A stretch of DNA of 64,000 nt, from NCBI GenBank assembly GCA_002928965.1, contig PERU01000014.1, positions 29,351 through 93,350 of the forward strand, written 5' to 3'. This document shows, piece after piece, positions 35,801 to 44,795 of this stretch. The DNA comes from Methylomonas sp. (lineage in GTDB: Bacteria > Pseudomonadota > Gammaproteobacteria > Methylococcales > Methylomonadaceae). Under the pieces are notes generated by a model. The model did no database searches, was not told the DNA's origin, and saw nothing but the letters and a program-made list of their open reading frames with translations. Position 1 is the first letter of the stretch. Every line of letters begins with the position of its first letter. Both the position numbers and the translations under genes were made by a program.

Positions 35801-36444
35801 ACTACGTGCCTATAACCGGCGAAATGCAGCGCTACATTTTCGGTACCATTTCCGGCGTGATTAAAGCGCGGGGTCAGGCCGGTACTATTGCCTTCCTGAT
35901 GCTGATTTGGGCGGCCATGGGCTTTTTTGCCACTCTGATTCGGGCCACTAACCAAGCCTGGGGCACTGAAACCGCCAACTGGTGGCGGCTACCCTTCAAA
36001 AGCTTTGGGTTTCTGGTGATGTTGGTTAGTTTGGTCTTACTGGGCGTCGCGCTGCCCGTGTTGGTGAAAATGGCCCGAAATTGGCTGTTTCCACTCAGTG
36101 ATTTCAGCGCCTGGCTGTATGCCTTAGGCAGTTATTTTCTGGCGTCGCTGGTCGTGTTTCTCAGTTTGAGCCTGTTTTTCCGGTTGGCGCCCAATCGACC
36201 CACTCGCTTTGCGGAAGTCTGGATGTCGGCACTGTGCGCGACGGCATTATTGCAGTCGGCGGAAAGCGTGTTCCTGATCTATCTGAACGATTTCGCCACC
36301 TTAAACGCCGTTTACGGTGCCTTCGGCGGCATCATGGCCTTATTGCTGTGGATTTATTTCTCCGGATGCATCTTTATCTTCGGCGCCTGCCTGTGCGCCG
36401 CTCAGGCCGAAAGCCGATCCGTGCAGATAAAGGTCGATACATAA
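32827..36444 (+). CDS. P-type cation ATPase fused to a YihY/BrkB-family membrane domain
   Basis: A 1205-aa protein. Residues 1-900 (from ATG 32827) are a complete P2-type ATPase: N-terminal cation-ATPase domain, PEGLPA in the fourth span, phosphorylation Asp344 in DKTGTLT, hinge GDGVNDAPAIKGADIGIAMG and the C-terminal spans. PEGL suggests Ca2+ or Na+ type transport. After a short linker (KATPNIANPQ) residues 915-1200 form a YihY/BrkB domain with six spans (FAHYAFFSLFPLIVL, LIWAAMGFFATLIRATNQAW, YGAFGGIMALLLWIYFSG). The frame is continuous across the junction near 35555. The open frame starts at ATG 32779; neither start has a strong ribosome site. The two parts are normally separate proteins. 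Confidence 0.93.
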   Translation: MTQNTRIPPALAEQPQKQPAWHSLSAEDALTQLASTAAGLTTQEAAIRLDANGPNALKEGKRISPLRIFLDQFKSLIIWILIVAGVVSGLLGEMLDASAILAIVILNAVIGFYQEFNAEKSISALKKMTAPQAKVWRDGNVLSIAASGIVTGDILALEAGDLIAADARLLQAASLKCIEAALTGESVAVMKQPETLAQAEVPLADRENMVFMGTSVATGTGLAVVVATAMQTELGRIAGLIAKAGEEEQTPLEKKLESFGQILVWTALGVVALLFGLGVLRGTDWFELFMTSVSLAVAAVPEGLPAVVTVALSLGVVRMSRRHALMRRLSAVETLGSTNVICTDKTGTLTVGQMTVRALFVAGQHYAVSGEGYGPEGEVLIEGKPIDDEHAPALLELATVMLACNNAHLSQEKETWTVIGDPTEGALLVGGTKAGGDPERIEREMPKQHEIPFDSDRKLSTVIRRLPDGQWRAFINGAPDVLLQRCTHLYTKAGVRPLTDEDRQTILAQNTAMAQQALRVLSSAYRDLDGTANADITADAVERDLVFVGLSGMVDPPRQEAKQAIAKCHAAGIRVVMITGDHPHTATAIARELGIAAGDDTAIAGIELDQLSDDELRQRVPQIAVYARVTAEHKLRIIRAWKANDAVVAMTGDGVNDAPAIKGADIGIAMGIAGTEVTKQAADMIITDDNFASIVAAVEEGRGIYDNIRKTLQYLLAGNSGELLLMTVCVAVGLPTPLLPIHLLWINLVTDGLPALCLATDPIDPEVMQRQPRPRSERITTPNFLRTMGFTGLLTASVAFAVYVYLLKTETTEIARTYAFAALVFAELLRAFGARSETKPVWRISLFTNLNLLLVVSVSFGLQVWSQHNQMLGRFLKTSAVPFEDCVLLVALGAIPLLVMEVVKLVRQAQLPIKATPNIANPQFSLSSSRGWRLASLAVNNFSKINGAQSAAAFAHYAFFSLFPLIVLIVTLASAFIDREQAGEVVIAFIENYVPITGEMQRYIFGTISGVIKARGQAGTIAFLMLIWAAMGFFATLIRATNQAWGTETANWWRLPFKSFGFLVMLVSLVLLGVALPVLVKMARNWLFPLSDFSAWLYALGSYFLASLVVFLSLSLFFRLAPNRPTRFAEVWMSALCATALLQSAESVFLIYLNDFATLNAVYGAFGGIMALLLWIYFSGCIFIFGACLCAAQAESRSVQIKVDT

Positions 36445-36661
36445 GCCCTATTTCAAAAGCATGGGATAGGGATGTGCTCCGGCTAGGTGCATGCGCCAGC
36501 CTACCTGGCTGGATATATGTCCCGTTATGCCAAAGGCAGGCATAGGTTATGCCGACTGCATTAGGTGCATCGGCCATGGAGTTTCCTTGATTGATGCGCT
36601 TCGTGCCTCAGCACATCCTACGCAAATATATAGTTAGCGCACGTTACCGCGTTGTTTTTAT

Positions 36662-37462
36662 TCAAAATAGGTGCTTTTTAAGCTCCAAAGCTTCAATGTA
36701 CCGGTTGAGATCATCAAATTCAGGATACCTTTCGATGGCATCATTACCCATCAGAGCAAATCCCATCAACACTGTCTCAGATACCATGCCGGGCATTTGA
36801 TCGACTGTCTCTAGATGCGCCTCATGCAGTTGTCGAAGAAGATTCTGAGCAGTGACAGTGTTTTTGCAATCTGTAGCAATCATCACAATGATGCTGACAA
36901 TCGCATGCATGATTATGATAAAGGAAGGGATTCCTAAGCCTTGAATTACCCAAAATCCAGAAAAGATTATAGCGATGTAATCCAAGGCAGACCGATCGAT
37001 TGATTGATGGCAATGGCGTAGCCCAAGTGACCTTAAACGTTTAACGTGTTTGTCAAGGTACGGAGCAACAGCGGCCCAATAATCTTTATAAATCGAGATT
37101 TCCCTGAAAACGTCTTGGCTTAGACCTGGCTGCGAAGGCCCCGAATCAACGGAATGCCACGTTAATTCCCCGGACCAATTACGTTTTAATTGGATGTGAT
37201 CATCGATATAGAGCTGAGCGATCGCAAGATAGACCAATCGACCTTGTCCACCTGAAAGCACAGCTATCTCCTCGAGACTCAGTTGCGATGGTGCTATAGG
37301 CACCGCTTGGTCATCCGACGAGATAGCCGAGTCTCGTGTTCGACACAGTACCAGTACAATTAAAACTAAGCAGAATAGTCCAATATAGGTGATTGAATCT
37401 GTAATACTCAACGTGGACACTGCTTTGTCTAAAGTTGAGTCTGTAATATATAAATCCATCAA
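36662..37462 (-). CDS. TIGR04222-like membrane protein
   Basis: A 266-aa protein with a hydrophobic segment at residues 26-42 (YIGLFCLVLIVLVLC), a soluble part carrying LSLEEIAVLSGGQGRLVYLA and AQLYIDDHIQLKR, and two central spans (IIFSGFWVIQGLGIPSFIII, MHAIVSIIVMIA). The LSGG-containing helix-turn part is like the TIGR04222 family of unknown function. Codon use is more AT-rich than its neighbours. It is a single gene on the minus strand, upstream of no obvious partner. Confidence 0.65.
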   Translation of the reverse strand: MMDLYITDSTLDKAVSTLSITDSITYIGLFCLVLIVLVLCRTRDSAISSDDQAVPIAPSQLSLEEIAVLSGGQGRLVYLAIAQLYIDDHIQLKRNWSGELTWHSVDSGPSQPGLSQDVFREISIYKDYWAAVAPYLDKHVKRLRSLGLRHCHQSIDRSALDYIAIIFSGFWVIQGLGIPSFIIIMHAIVSIIVMIATDCKNTVTAQNLLRQLHEAHLETVDQMPGMVSETVLMGFALMGNDAIERYPEFDDLNRYIEALELKKHLF

Positions 37463-37525
37463 TACCTCTAATTCAATAGCTCGTAGCGTGCAGTGAGGTA
37501 ACGAACCGCGCGGGACACATTTAAA

Positions 37526-37909
37526 TCATTTCGCCGTCGGCTCTGCTTGATAAGCCACACCAAAACGTTCGGCCAATCTCGCCAAGCGCCTGTCTAACGT
37601 CCACAACTTTGCGCCGGGCGTGATCAAAACCGAGGCCAGCAACTGCAAATCAATTAGCCCGCAACCCAAGCCATATAGCGCTTCCCGCTCGATAAATTCG
37701 TCCACTTCCTGCAAACCGGCTTGATTGCAGCGCCTTAATTGGCGGAGGTTATTCAGGGTTTGGGCTCTCGGCGCGGGTGGCGTACCGCAGGCTAATTCGG
37801 CAATGATCAGCGGGTGAATCAACGCCGAATCGGAAATAAGCAAGCCGACCAAGTCTTCGTGTCGATTTTTGAAATGGTCAACCCAAACCGAGGTATCGAC
37901 CAATATCAT
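37526..37909 (-). CDS. vapC: VapC-type PIN-domain toxin
   Basis: A 127-aa PIN-domain ribonuclease. The acidic residues of the active site are in place: Asp5 (VDTSVWVDHF), Glu38 (IIAELACGT), Asp87 (CGLIDLQLL) and Asp106 (TLDRRLARLA). VapC toxins cut tRNA or rRNA and are held inactive by VapB. The start overlaps the vapB stop by four bases (ATGA), the normal antitoxin-first order. Confidence 0.94.
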   Translation of the reverse strand: MILVDTSVWVDHFKNRHEDLVGLLISDSALIHPLIIAELACGTPPAPRAQTLNNLRQLRRCNQAGLQEVDEFIEREALYGLGCGLIDLQLLASVLITPGAKLWTLDRRLARLAERFGVAYQAEPTAK

Positions 37910-38115
37910 GCAGACGGTTCGGTTTGGCCGCGTTCTCGGGGAATATCGGCCATCTCCGGCAGAGTTCCGCCCAAGGCAGCCAAGCGTTTAGCAGCCTGGA
38001 TTCGGACGAAGGTTTTCATTGCCTCCCGGAAGATTTCGGTTTTATCCATGTCCGGATCGGCCATTTCCAGGGCTTTTTGGTACAACGCATCGTCTATGGT
38101 GACAGTGGTTCTCAT
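37906..38115 (-). CDS. vapB: VapB-type antitoxin (ribbon-helix-helix)
   Basis: A 69-aa protein starting MRTTVTIDDALYQKALEMAD, a ribbon-helix-helix DNA-binding strand of the type-II VapB family, then KTEIFREAMKTFVRIQAAKR and a C-terminal part that should wrap around the toxin. It probably represses its own promoter together with VapC. The region upstream (38116-38160) holds the expected promoter. Confidence 0.92.
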   Translation of the reverse strand: MRTTVTIDDALYQKALEMADPDMDKTEIFREAMKTFVRIQAAKRLAALGGTLPEMADIPRERGQTEPSA

Positions 38116-38390
38116 AGTGTTTTCTCGGCATCAATTCTGATGATGTACTGTATCAAAAAATGAGCTCATGGGATTGTGCTAAAAACAGGCACCGCATGCC
38201 AATACAGAAGACGGGGTCTCGAATTAAGAATTGCTGTCCTGCCTGACGACCTCAGTTACTCTGCTGGGATACAGGGCCGCAGGATCTGCTGAACAGCGTG
38301 AAGCGCATCGTTCGCGATTGGTGCGGTTCGTAAACTCACCACACCCTACGCCTACGGCTGCCTTGGCACCCCGATAGGATGCGGTTTGAA

Positions 38391-38798
38391 TCACTTAAAC
38401 AAACTGGGTTGCCCTGTATTATTAACGGACATTAGTAACGATTTAAAAAGTTTAATCGCTTCTTTTAAAGAAGCCTCGGCAGCTACTGAATCACCGTTCT
38501 TAATTTGACGGCGCGCATTTTTAAGTGCGTTGGAACCGCGTTCTTTTTTTGCTTCAACCGAACACCTGCCCAAGATGTCGCTGGCAGAGCTCCGCGTGGC
38601 ATCAATATAATTTTGTGCCTCATCCAGCTTATCCTCAGTCACCGCTTTCAATGCCGCTTCAAGGTTAACAATGGCATCATTAGTCGCTTCCGTCGTCAAC
38701 GCAATTTGAGGTTCTGTAACTGCTGCAACAGGGTTCGCAGCGCCAAAAAACAGCACTAAATAACCGACAAGCACGTATTTTTTTAATCTAATGTTCAT
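38391..38798 (-). CDS. Hypothetical exported helical protein
   Basis: A 135-aa protein with a clear signal peptide (YVLVGYLVLFFGAANPVAAV) and a helical, charged mature part (ATNDAIVNLEAALKAVTEDK, DEAQNYIDATRSSASDIL, SVAAEASLKEAIKLFKSLL). The layout resembles periplasmic small metal-binding or adaptor proteins, but there are no histidine repeats. AAGGTAAGAAC lies before the ATG. Function not recognised. Confidence 0.72.
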   Translation of the reverse strand: MNIRLKKYVLVGYLVLFFGAANPVAAVTEPQIALTTEATNDAIVNLEAALKAVTEDKLDEAQNYIDATRSSASDILGRCSVEAKKERGSNALKNARRQIKNGDSVAAEASLKEAIKLFKSLLMSVNNTGQPSLFK

Positions 38799-39102
38799 GT
38801 TCTTACCTTTTTTGTGTTGTTGTTTTCATACTTAGAAATAACGGGCATAAAGTCAAGCATAAGGAACCGGTCTTGCAGAGCAATCTTGCTTGGTAGCGGC
38901 CATACGTTAAAGATTCTGCTACTGGCCGGTCCACGTCACAGGTGGATTTCATCGTAATACGAGGGTGCGGTTTTTCACAAATTTTGTCACCCGACAGGAG
39001 ATGAAAACGCAGGATGGATTCATTCAATGGCTTGAATTTACTGTGTGTTCTCAGCGTTCTCTTCGTGGTTAATTCTGATGTTTGGACTGAAGCAAATTGG
39101 GC
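38799..39102. other. Gene-free stretch
   Basis: Between the exported-protein gene and the convergent end of the hemerythrin gene. No supported gene or repeat seen. Confidence 0.5.
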
Positions 39103-39537
39103 TTAGGTTTCGCTGGATTTGCTTGCATGTTGCTCGCGTTCATTCAATTCGATGTATTTACCCAGTTTTTTATCCATTTTGGTGGTGTGCATGGCAAACC
39201 AGTCAAACATGTAAACCACCACCGCATCCAGATCGATACGGTCAGTGGTATAGGCATGGATGCGCTCGTCCAGGAGGGCGAGTAATTCAGCATGCTTTTG
39301 TTGATGTTCGGGATAATCCGGATAGCCGACTCTCAACATCAGATTCTCTTCACTGAAAAAATGAAAGTCGGCGTATTTTTTTACCTCGTTTAGCAATCGC
39401 AGGCACCAGATTTTTGGCTCGTTGGTCTCAGATGCCAGAGAAACGCTACGAATCAAATCCAGAAATACCTGGTGTTCATGATCGATACGCAAGTGACCCA
39501 CTTCAAAACGTTTGTCCCATTGAATATCGATTGTCAT
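39103..39537 (-). CDS. Bacteriohemerythrin
   Basis: A 144-aa four-helix protein that carries O2 on a di-iron centre. The ligands are visible in order: GHLRIDHEHQ in helix A, HFFSEENLM in helix B, HQQKHAE in helix C and FAMHTTKMDKKLG in helix D. In methanotrophs, bacteriohemerythrin has been proposed to supply oxygen to methane monooxygenase (established proposal; not shown here). The start is 31 bases after the stop of the 1156-aa gene, so both may be transcribed together. Confidence 0.93.
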   Translation of the reverse strand: MTIDIQWDKRFEVGHLRIDHEHQVFLDLIRSVSLASETNEPKIWCLRLLNEVKKYADFHFFSEENLMLRVGYPDYPEHQQKHAELLALLDERIHAYTTDRIDLDAVVVYMFDWFAMHTTKMDKKLGKYIELNEREQHASKSSET

Positions 39538-39568
39538 GACGGTGCTCCGGATACGTGCGATGTTGTAC

Positions 39569-42500
39569 CTAAGGTTTGACGGATTGGTATGGACCTAATG
39601 GATCCGCGCCTAAGGTGCCGACCAGCGTTTTCAAATAGTCCGGACTTTTTAGCCTGTCCAGTTTTTGCGCGGCCTGTTGGCGGCGCTGTTGCAGAGGTAA
39701 ATCGGCTGCTGTCGCGGTTTTATGCTGAGCGTCATGCAGCTGTTTATCCAGATAGGCAACATGGCGCTCCCAAAGGTCAATGTCTCGCATTTGTTTGATG
39801 TGCAAACGCTCCGCATACCAGTCGGAGTTCAGTAAATATTCCCGGCTAAACATGGCGCGTATGTCAGGATGATGTGCATCCATTCCCTGATAATGGCCTT
39901 CGGCCATAATATGTAGCAAGGCAAATAAAGGCGGGCAGGCATCGTCTATACTGCCATCGTCAATATACCGCTGGGCAACCCGTTGCTGTGTCTCTACGAT
40001 GTTGTTGACGCCGTCGACGAATACCTCCAGATTCTGCAATTCAGGCTGCAAAATTTCTTCAGTAAACACTGCAAAGGGATTGTCAAAAATTTTTCCCATC
40101 AAACCATGCACAAAATGGCTGGTAATCCGATAACCCAGGCGACTGGCCAGGACAATTTTGCCGTTATGTTCAAAATCGTTTAACGGTTCCAGATAGCCTT
40201 GTTTCAGCAGAAACTCAGCTTGGCGTTCTTCGCGCGACAACCGCGACCAAATTTCCGGAATCAATAAACTGATGTCATGGTCGACCCGAATGTCCGGGCC
40301 GATATGACCCGCTGAACTGGAAAAGCCCGAATAGCCGGTCAGGATAAAGGACACCAGCGCATTGTTAAGGTCAGCGGTTGGTCTAAGGGCATTGAAAGGA
40401 CCTTTGGTCAGCGCGCCTTCGCTACCCGCGCCGGTGGTGGATGGCGACTTACCTGTCAGCGAACAGATAAAGTCCATAAACAATTCCGGCAAATCCTGAT
40501 AATGAATCGGATTGTATACAGACAAAGCACGAATGGGTCCATCGGGTGGATTATTTCGACGTCCCGTCAATACTGCATCCACTGGGTGCAAGAGTGGGTC
40601 GTGCAAGGGGATTTTACGATGCAGTCGCGCGCCAATTTCTGCTACGTATTTGCGCATTGGCCTGATCACATCCACGCGGGTTTCCAGGTAACGCGGGTTT
40701 TTGGAGGGTTTGCCGTCGACAATGCGTGGATGCGCCGATGACACCACATAAGGCGTCTTTTGCTGATAGGCTTCGGCCAAAAACGTGCGCATCGGATCGG
40801 TAAAGTTGGAGAACGTCATCACGTCTTCAACGACTTCGGCTAGTTTTTCAGGATTCAGCGGCTCGAAGTTAGCCATGAAGTTGCCCTGTGCCGACATGTT
40901 GGCTTCAGTTTGCTTGTCGTAACCTGGGATGATGGCGTCGTCCGGGCGCTGGAACAGTCTATATTCGCAGTTACGGACCAGCTTGACGCTATGATCTTGC
41001 GGATCTAACGAGAGCCAGGGCTTGATAGCTTTGACCGGCACCACCACCGAAGCGCTGATGTCATCTTCCATCTGTACCTTTTCACAGGCCAGATAATCCT
41101 GACGAACTTTAAATGTTCGCCAGCCGCCTTCCAGATCAAAACCAACCCGTAAATACGTGGCGACGATTTTGCGTTGATCCAGTTTTAATTCATGGCCGGG
41201 CGCACCATCGATAATGTCCACGGATAAATGGTCCCGCCATTGATTGCCCCATTCGCTTCGATAAAAGCGTTTGATCAAAAACACCAACGCCAGAATATTG
41301 GGTGGAATGGATTTCAGCCAGGCATTGAACTGAGCATTATAGGTGGGCGAGGGGGACATCAGTTTAATCACCGAACCCAAGCTGCGTTCAGCGCTGAGCA
41401 AGGGTCGGCTTTTGCCGGTGTTATGCGTGGTTAAAAAACGCTCTGTGTAGTCTTTGTCGAAAATTTCCTGAACCCGATCCAAATCGCGTTGCAGGTCATC
41501 CACAAACAAGGGGCCGTAAATTACCGCATCTTCGATGGATTTGGAAATCTCGGATTTACCGCCTCCGGATACCGTACAGGGCTTATGACAGAAAGTGCCT
41601 TCGGGGCGAGTACCGATCAAGCGCCAGGAAGGTGCGCCGGGATGTTTGCACATCTTGATCTTGTAACCGTTAGGCTGAATGTAAATCTTGCCGGGTTGCA
41701 GGCGAATGCTATGGCTTTGGCCATTTTTGAGCCAAGTGATTTTCTGGCTGTTTAGATTCATGCGCAAGTCTTGCGGCACATAGATAATGTCGGGAAACTG
41801 CTTGTCAATCGCGTAGCCTTCTGACTGCACCTCCATGATGGCACCGTAGTGATAAGCCATCTCATCGAAATCGTAACCGGCTTCTCGGGTCATGCTACCC
41901 AAGCCGAATTCGTCACCATGATTGATGCGCTCAAAAGCCAGTGCGCCCCCGGCATGTTCTTCCTCGGTCAAACCGAACAGGTTGGCAGCGTAACTGATTT
42001 GGGTTTTAACTTCTTTTTTGCAATAGCCGTAATAATTGTCCGCCAGCATGGTGACAATCACGCCTGATGCATCGCGGGCGCACAGTTTAAATGCCTGACC
42101 ATTGTTATACAGCTCGTCTTCCTGCTGCCAGCACATGCCATCGATGCGTTCTCGTTCGGTAGCGTTATCCCAGTGTGGCAAGCCCACATCTATTTTGCGC
42201 AGTTTGGTGAGATGCGGTGCCAAAATTACGCAGCCGCTATGGCCGCTCCAGTGCTCTATGTCCAGGGCGGCATCGCATTCCGGCAGGGCCGGGTTGCCGC
42301 CATTGCCGAAGATGCTTTCCACAAAATCCAAGTTGCTGACCAGATTGCCGGGCGCGAAAAAGCGGATTTCCATGGACTTTTCCGCTTCCATGCCAGGAAT
42401 CTCCGGACAAACAACGGGCCGCAGTAACAACGAAGCAAACATGCGGGCAGGTTGCGGTTGATTGGCGGTGAACGGCACGATCATCATGTCTGCTGGCGGT

Positions 42501-43039
42501 TTTAAGGCCTGTTCCAGCATCTTGGCGAAAGCAATTTTAGGTACCTGTTTTTTATCGCCTGGAACAGGCAAGCCACCATCGGCTATATGAAAAGAGCCTT
42601 CGGTGGTGCGGCGGTCGCTGGCCGGGTTATGCAATACGCCTTGTTTGATGCGATAACTGGAAACGATTTCCGATTTGAATTCGTCAGCACCCAGCGGCAA
42701 AGACAATTCGCGGGCTACACCATGTTTATCCAATTCGAAGGTCATGGTCGGCAGGCTGGGGACTTTATCCAGGCCCAGGTCGCCCAAATAACGATCCAGA
42801 AAATTTTGAATGCGACGGTCGGCTGGGTAAAGCGAAGAGCCGGATAACAGGCGATTTTTTTCCAGATAGCTGTTCAGTAAATCCTGCGCTGTATCCATGA
42901 AAGCTGCTGAATCCGCATCGCTACAGATGGGTTGGCCGCAGGAGGCCAGTTTAAGATTGATGTATAGATGCAGCTGTCGTTTGATACCCTGCTGATCCTG
43001 ATTTTCCTGTCCAATACCCAGTGCCCTTAGCTTGTTCAT
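39569..43039 (-). CDS. Large conserved-looking protein of unknown function (1156 aa)
   Basis: A long cytoplasmic protein with no signal peptide or membrane span. Codon use is like that of the neighbours and the frame is unbroken, so it is a real gene. Visible blocks include DRRTTEGSFHIADGG (about 145), a GNGGNPALPECDA stretch, DGMCWQQEDELYNN, a glycine-rich loop SGGGKSE at 491-497 that recalls a phosphate-binding loop, and a long C-terminal helical region. I do not recognise the family. A nucleotide-using enzyme is possible from the glycine loop and many conserved-looking acidic and aromatic residues, but this is inference. It precedes the hemerythrin gene on the same strand. Confidence 0.88.
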   Translation of the reverse strand: MNKLRALGIGQENQDQQGIKRQLHLYINLKLASCGQPICSDADSAAFMDTAQDLLNSYLEKNRLLSGSSLYPADRRIQNFLDRYLGDLGLDKVPSLPTMTFELDKHGVARELSLPLGADEFKSEIVSSYRIKQGVLHNPASDRRTTEGSFHIADGGLPVPGDKKQVPKIAFAKMLEQALKPPADMMIVPFTANQPQPARMFASLLLRPVVCPEIPGMEAEKSMEIRFFAPGNLVSNLDFVESIFGNGGNPALPECDAALDIEHWSGHSGCVILAPHLTKLRKIDVGLPHWDNATERERIDGMCWQQEDELYNNGQAFKLCARDASGVIVTMLADNYYGYCKKEVKTQISYAANLFGLTEEEHAGGALAFERINHGDEFGLGSMTREAGYDFDEMAYHYGAIMEVQSEGYAIDKQFPDIIYVPQDLRMNLNSQKITWLKNGQSHSIRLQPGKIYIQPNGYKIKMCKHPGAPSWRLIGTRPEGTFCHKPCTVSGGGKSEISKSIEDAVIYGPLFVDDLQRDLDRVQEIFDKDYTERFLTTHNTGKSRPLLSAERSLGSVIKLMSPSPTYNAQFNAWLKSIPPNILALVFLIKRFYRSEWGNQWRDHLSVDIIDGAPGHELKLDQRKIVATYLRVGFDLEGGWRTFKVRQDYLACEKVQMEDDISASVVVPVKAIKPWLSLDPQDHSVKLVRNCEYRLFQRPDDAIIPGYDKQTEANMSAQGNFMANFEPLNPEKLAEVVEDVMTFSNFTDPMRTFLAEAYQQKTPYVVSSAHPRIVDGKPSKNPRYLETRVDVIRPMRKYVAEIGARLHRKIPLHDPLLHPVDAVLTGRRNNPPDGPIRALSVYNPIHYQDLPELFMDFICSLTGKSPSTTGAGSEGALTKGPFNALRPTADLNNALVSFILTGYSGFSSSAGHIGPDIRVDHDISLLIPEIWSRLSREERQAEFLLKQGYLEPLNDFEHNGKIVLASRLGYRITSHFVHGLMGKIFDNPFAVFTEEILQPELQNLEVFVDGVNNIVETQQRVAQRYIDDGSIDDACPPLFALLHIMAEGHYQGMDAHHPDIRAMFSREYLLNSDWYAERLHIKQMRDIDLWERHVAYLDKQLHDAQHKTATAADLPLQQRRQQAAQKLDRLKSPDYLKTLVGTLGADPLGPYQSVKP

Positions 43040-43306
43040 AGTGACCCCATGTTTCGTTGGTAGATGGCTGCATCATATAGCAAATTCAAGGATTCAGGCA
43101 TAGTCTGTTTCGTTCTGATGGGAGTGATTGGGATGAAAATAAAATAAGGCATATGCCATATCATTGTGTGTGAAATGACTTATTTTCATCGATTGATTTT
43201 AGGGTAAAACATATTAAAGCCTTGTTATTTAATTATTAACATTACTCGGTCCGGGAATTGCTTAATTTTTGGGTTACTGTTTTTGTTAAATATCCCGGTT
43301 TGAAGA

Positions 43307-43828
43307 ATGCCCAGTGCCTTTGTCGATCATCATCAAGTAGCCGTATTGTTTCGCGATCACCGCGAAAGCATCATGAATTTCCTGCTGCAAAAAGTGCGTT
43401 GCCCGGATACGGCTCAGGATTTGAGTCAGGAGACTTATTTGCGCCTGCTGCGGCAAGGTGCCATACCCCATGCCGACAATTTAACCGGCTATTTGTATAA
43501 AACCGCAGAACGACTGGCGATTGATTTTCTGCGCTACGACAAACGTATCAGTAACTACCTATCGCCTTTAGATGACTCCTTGGAATGGGAGTGTCCCAAA
43601 CCGCACCCTGAAACCATGACAATGTTGCGCCAACAATGCGAGTTGTTATTAGACGCCATAGCAGCGCTGCCTACGCAATGCCGGCACGTGTTTCTATTAC
43701 GAAAAATCGATGAATTAAGCTACGCACAGATTGCCGATAAATTGGCAATTTCTGAAAAAACCGTGCAAAGGCATCTGGTAAAGGCCATGCTGCATTGTCA
43801 TCGTCGTTTAGGCTTGGTGCCGGCCTGA
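43307..43828 (+). CDS. fecI: FecI-type ECF sigma factor
   Basis: A 173-aa sigma-70 family protein of the iron-responsive ECF group. Region 2 is seen in VAVLFRDHRESIMNFLLQKV and DTAQDLSQETYLRLL; region 4 in LPTQCRHVFLLRKIDELSYA followed by IADKLAISEKTVQRHLVKAM. It should direct transcription of the downstream TonB receptor when FecR relays a surface signal. Only one base separates its stop from the fecR start. The upstream 265 bases are AT-rich with no gene and are the likely site of a Fur-regulated promoter. Confidence 0.93.
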   Translation: MPSAFVDHHQVAVLFRDHRESIMNFLLQKVRCPDTAQDLSQETYLRLLRQGAIPHADNLTGYLYKTAERLAIDFLRYDKRISNYLSPLDDSLEWECPKPHPETMTMLRQQCELLLDAIAALPTQCRHVFLLRKIDELSYAQIADKLAISEKTVQRHLVKAMLHCHRRLGLVPA

Positions 43829-43829
43829 G

Positions 43830-44795
43830 ATGAAAGCTGCATCTTTTGCATTCAGTGAGCGCAGTTTCGAGCAGGCGGTTACTTGGTTTGTGTCCTTGCA
43901 AAGCCAGGACTGCGATCAGCAACAGCACGAAAAATTTCAGCGCTGGCTGAATAAGCATCCGTCGCATGCCCAAGCCTATGCCGAGGCGGAAAAGCTTTGG
44001 CTGGATCTTAACCCAATAAAAAACACTGTTATTCCAGAGCTGGATGTGGCTCGTGAAGGGCGATCCCGAGCAGTTCGGATTAGCAAAAGTAGTGGTTTTG
44101 CCTTGCTGTTGGCTGTTGCGTTGGGCATGGGATGGTGGTTGGACTATCGGGTCGTGCCCGAGATTCATATCACTGAGATTGGTCAGCGGCGGTCTGTTAG
44201 ATTGGCTGATGGCTCCAGCATTGAAATCAATGCAGCCAGTCGCTTGTCAAGTCGAATCACATGGTGTCGCCGCCAAATGGTTTTACTCGAAGGCGAGGCC
44301 TTGTTTACTGTGGCGCATGAACCGCTAAGGCCTTTTACGGTGCAGGCCGATAAGTTGCAGATTCGGGATATTGGCACACGTTTCAATGTGCAATATCAGG
44401 CAAAAACGGTGCGGGTTTCTGTGCTGGAAGGGGCGGTGGAGCTTAAGCAAAATCATGCTTGGCTCGGTTACAGCTTGAAGGCCGGCGAGAGTCGGCGCTT
44501 GGATCAATTCGGTTATCTGCAACCAATAGAAAAAATACAGCCCGCTGAGCAAGCCGCTTGGGTTGATGGCAAACTGATTTTTGATCATACGCCACTGTCG
44601 GAAGTGGTTGCAGAGATGGAGCGCCATCATCCGGTGCATTTCAAATTTGCCGATGCAAGCTTAGCCACTCAAACCCTATCCGGCAGTTTTAACCTTGCCG
44701 ATCTACAACCGTTTTTACGCGCAGTGGAAGCCACGTTGCCGGTGCGGGTAAGGCGGCAAAAACAGGTTATCGAGTTATCGAGGCGCGAAGACTAA
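43830..44795 (+). CDS. fecR: FecR-type anti-sigma/sigma-regulator
   Basis: A 321-aa inner-membrane protein. The N-terminal cytoplasmic DUF4880 part binds FecI (EQAVTWFVSLQS, QRWLNKHPSHAQAYAEAEKL). One transmembrane span follows (residues 89-104, GFALLLAVALGMGWWL), then the periplasmic FecR domain (RRSVRLADGSSIEINAASRL, LLEGEALFTVAH, RDIGTRFNVQ) and a C-terminal STN-binding part (LSEVVAEMERHHPVHFKFAD). It relays the signal from the TonB receptor to the sigma factor. Confidence 0.93.
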   Translation: MKAASFAFSERSFEQAVTWFVSLQSQDCDQQQHEKFQRWLNKHPSHAQAYAEAEKLWLDLNPIKNTVIPELDVAREGRSRAVRISKSSGFALLLAVALGMGWWLDYRVVPEIHITEIGQRRSVRLADGSSIEINAASRLSSRITWCRRQMVLLEGEALFTVAHEPLRPFTVQADKLQIRDIGTRFNVQYQAKTVRVSVLEGAVELKQNHAWLGYSLKAGESRRLDQFGYLQPIEKIQPAEQAAWVDGKLIFDHTPLSEVVAEMERHHPVHFKFADASLATQTLSGSFNLADLQPFLRAVEATLPVRVRRQKQVIELSRRED

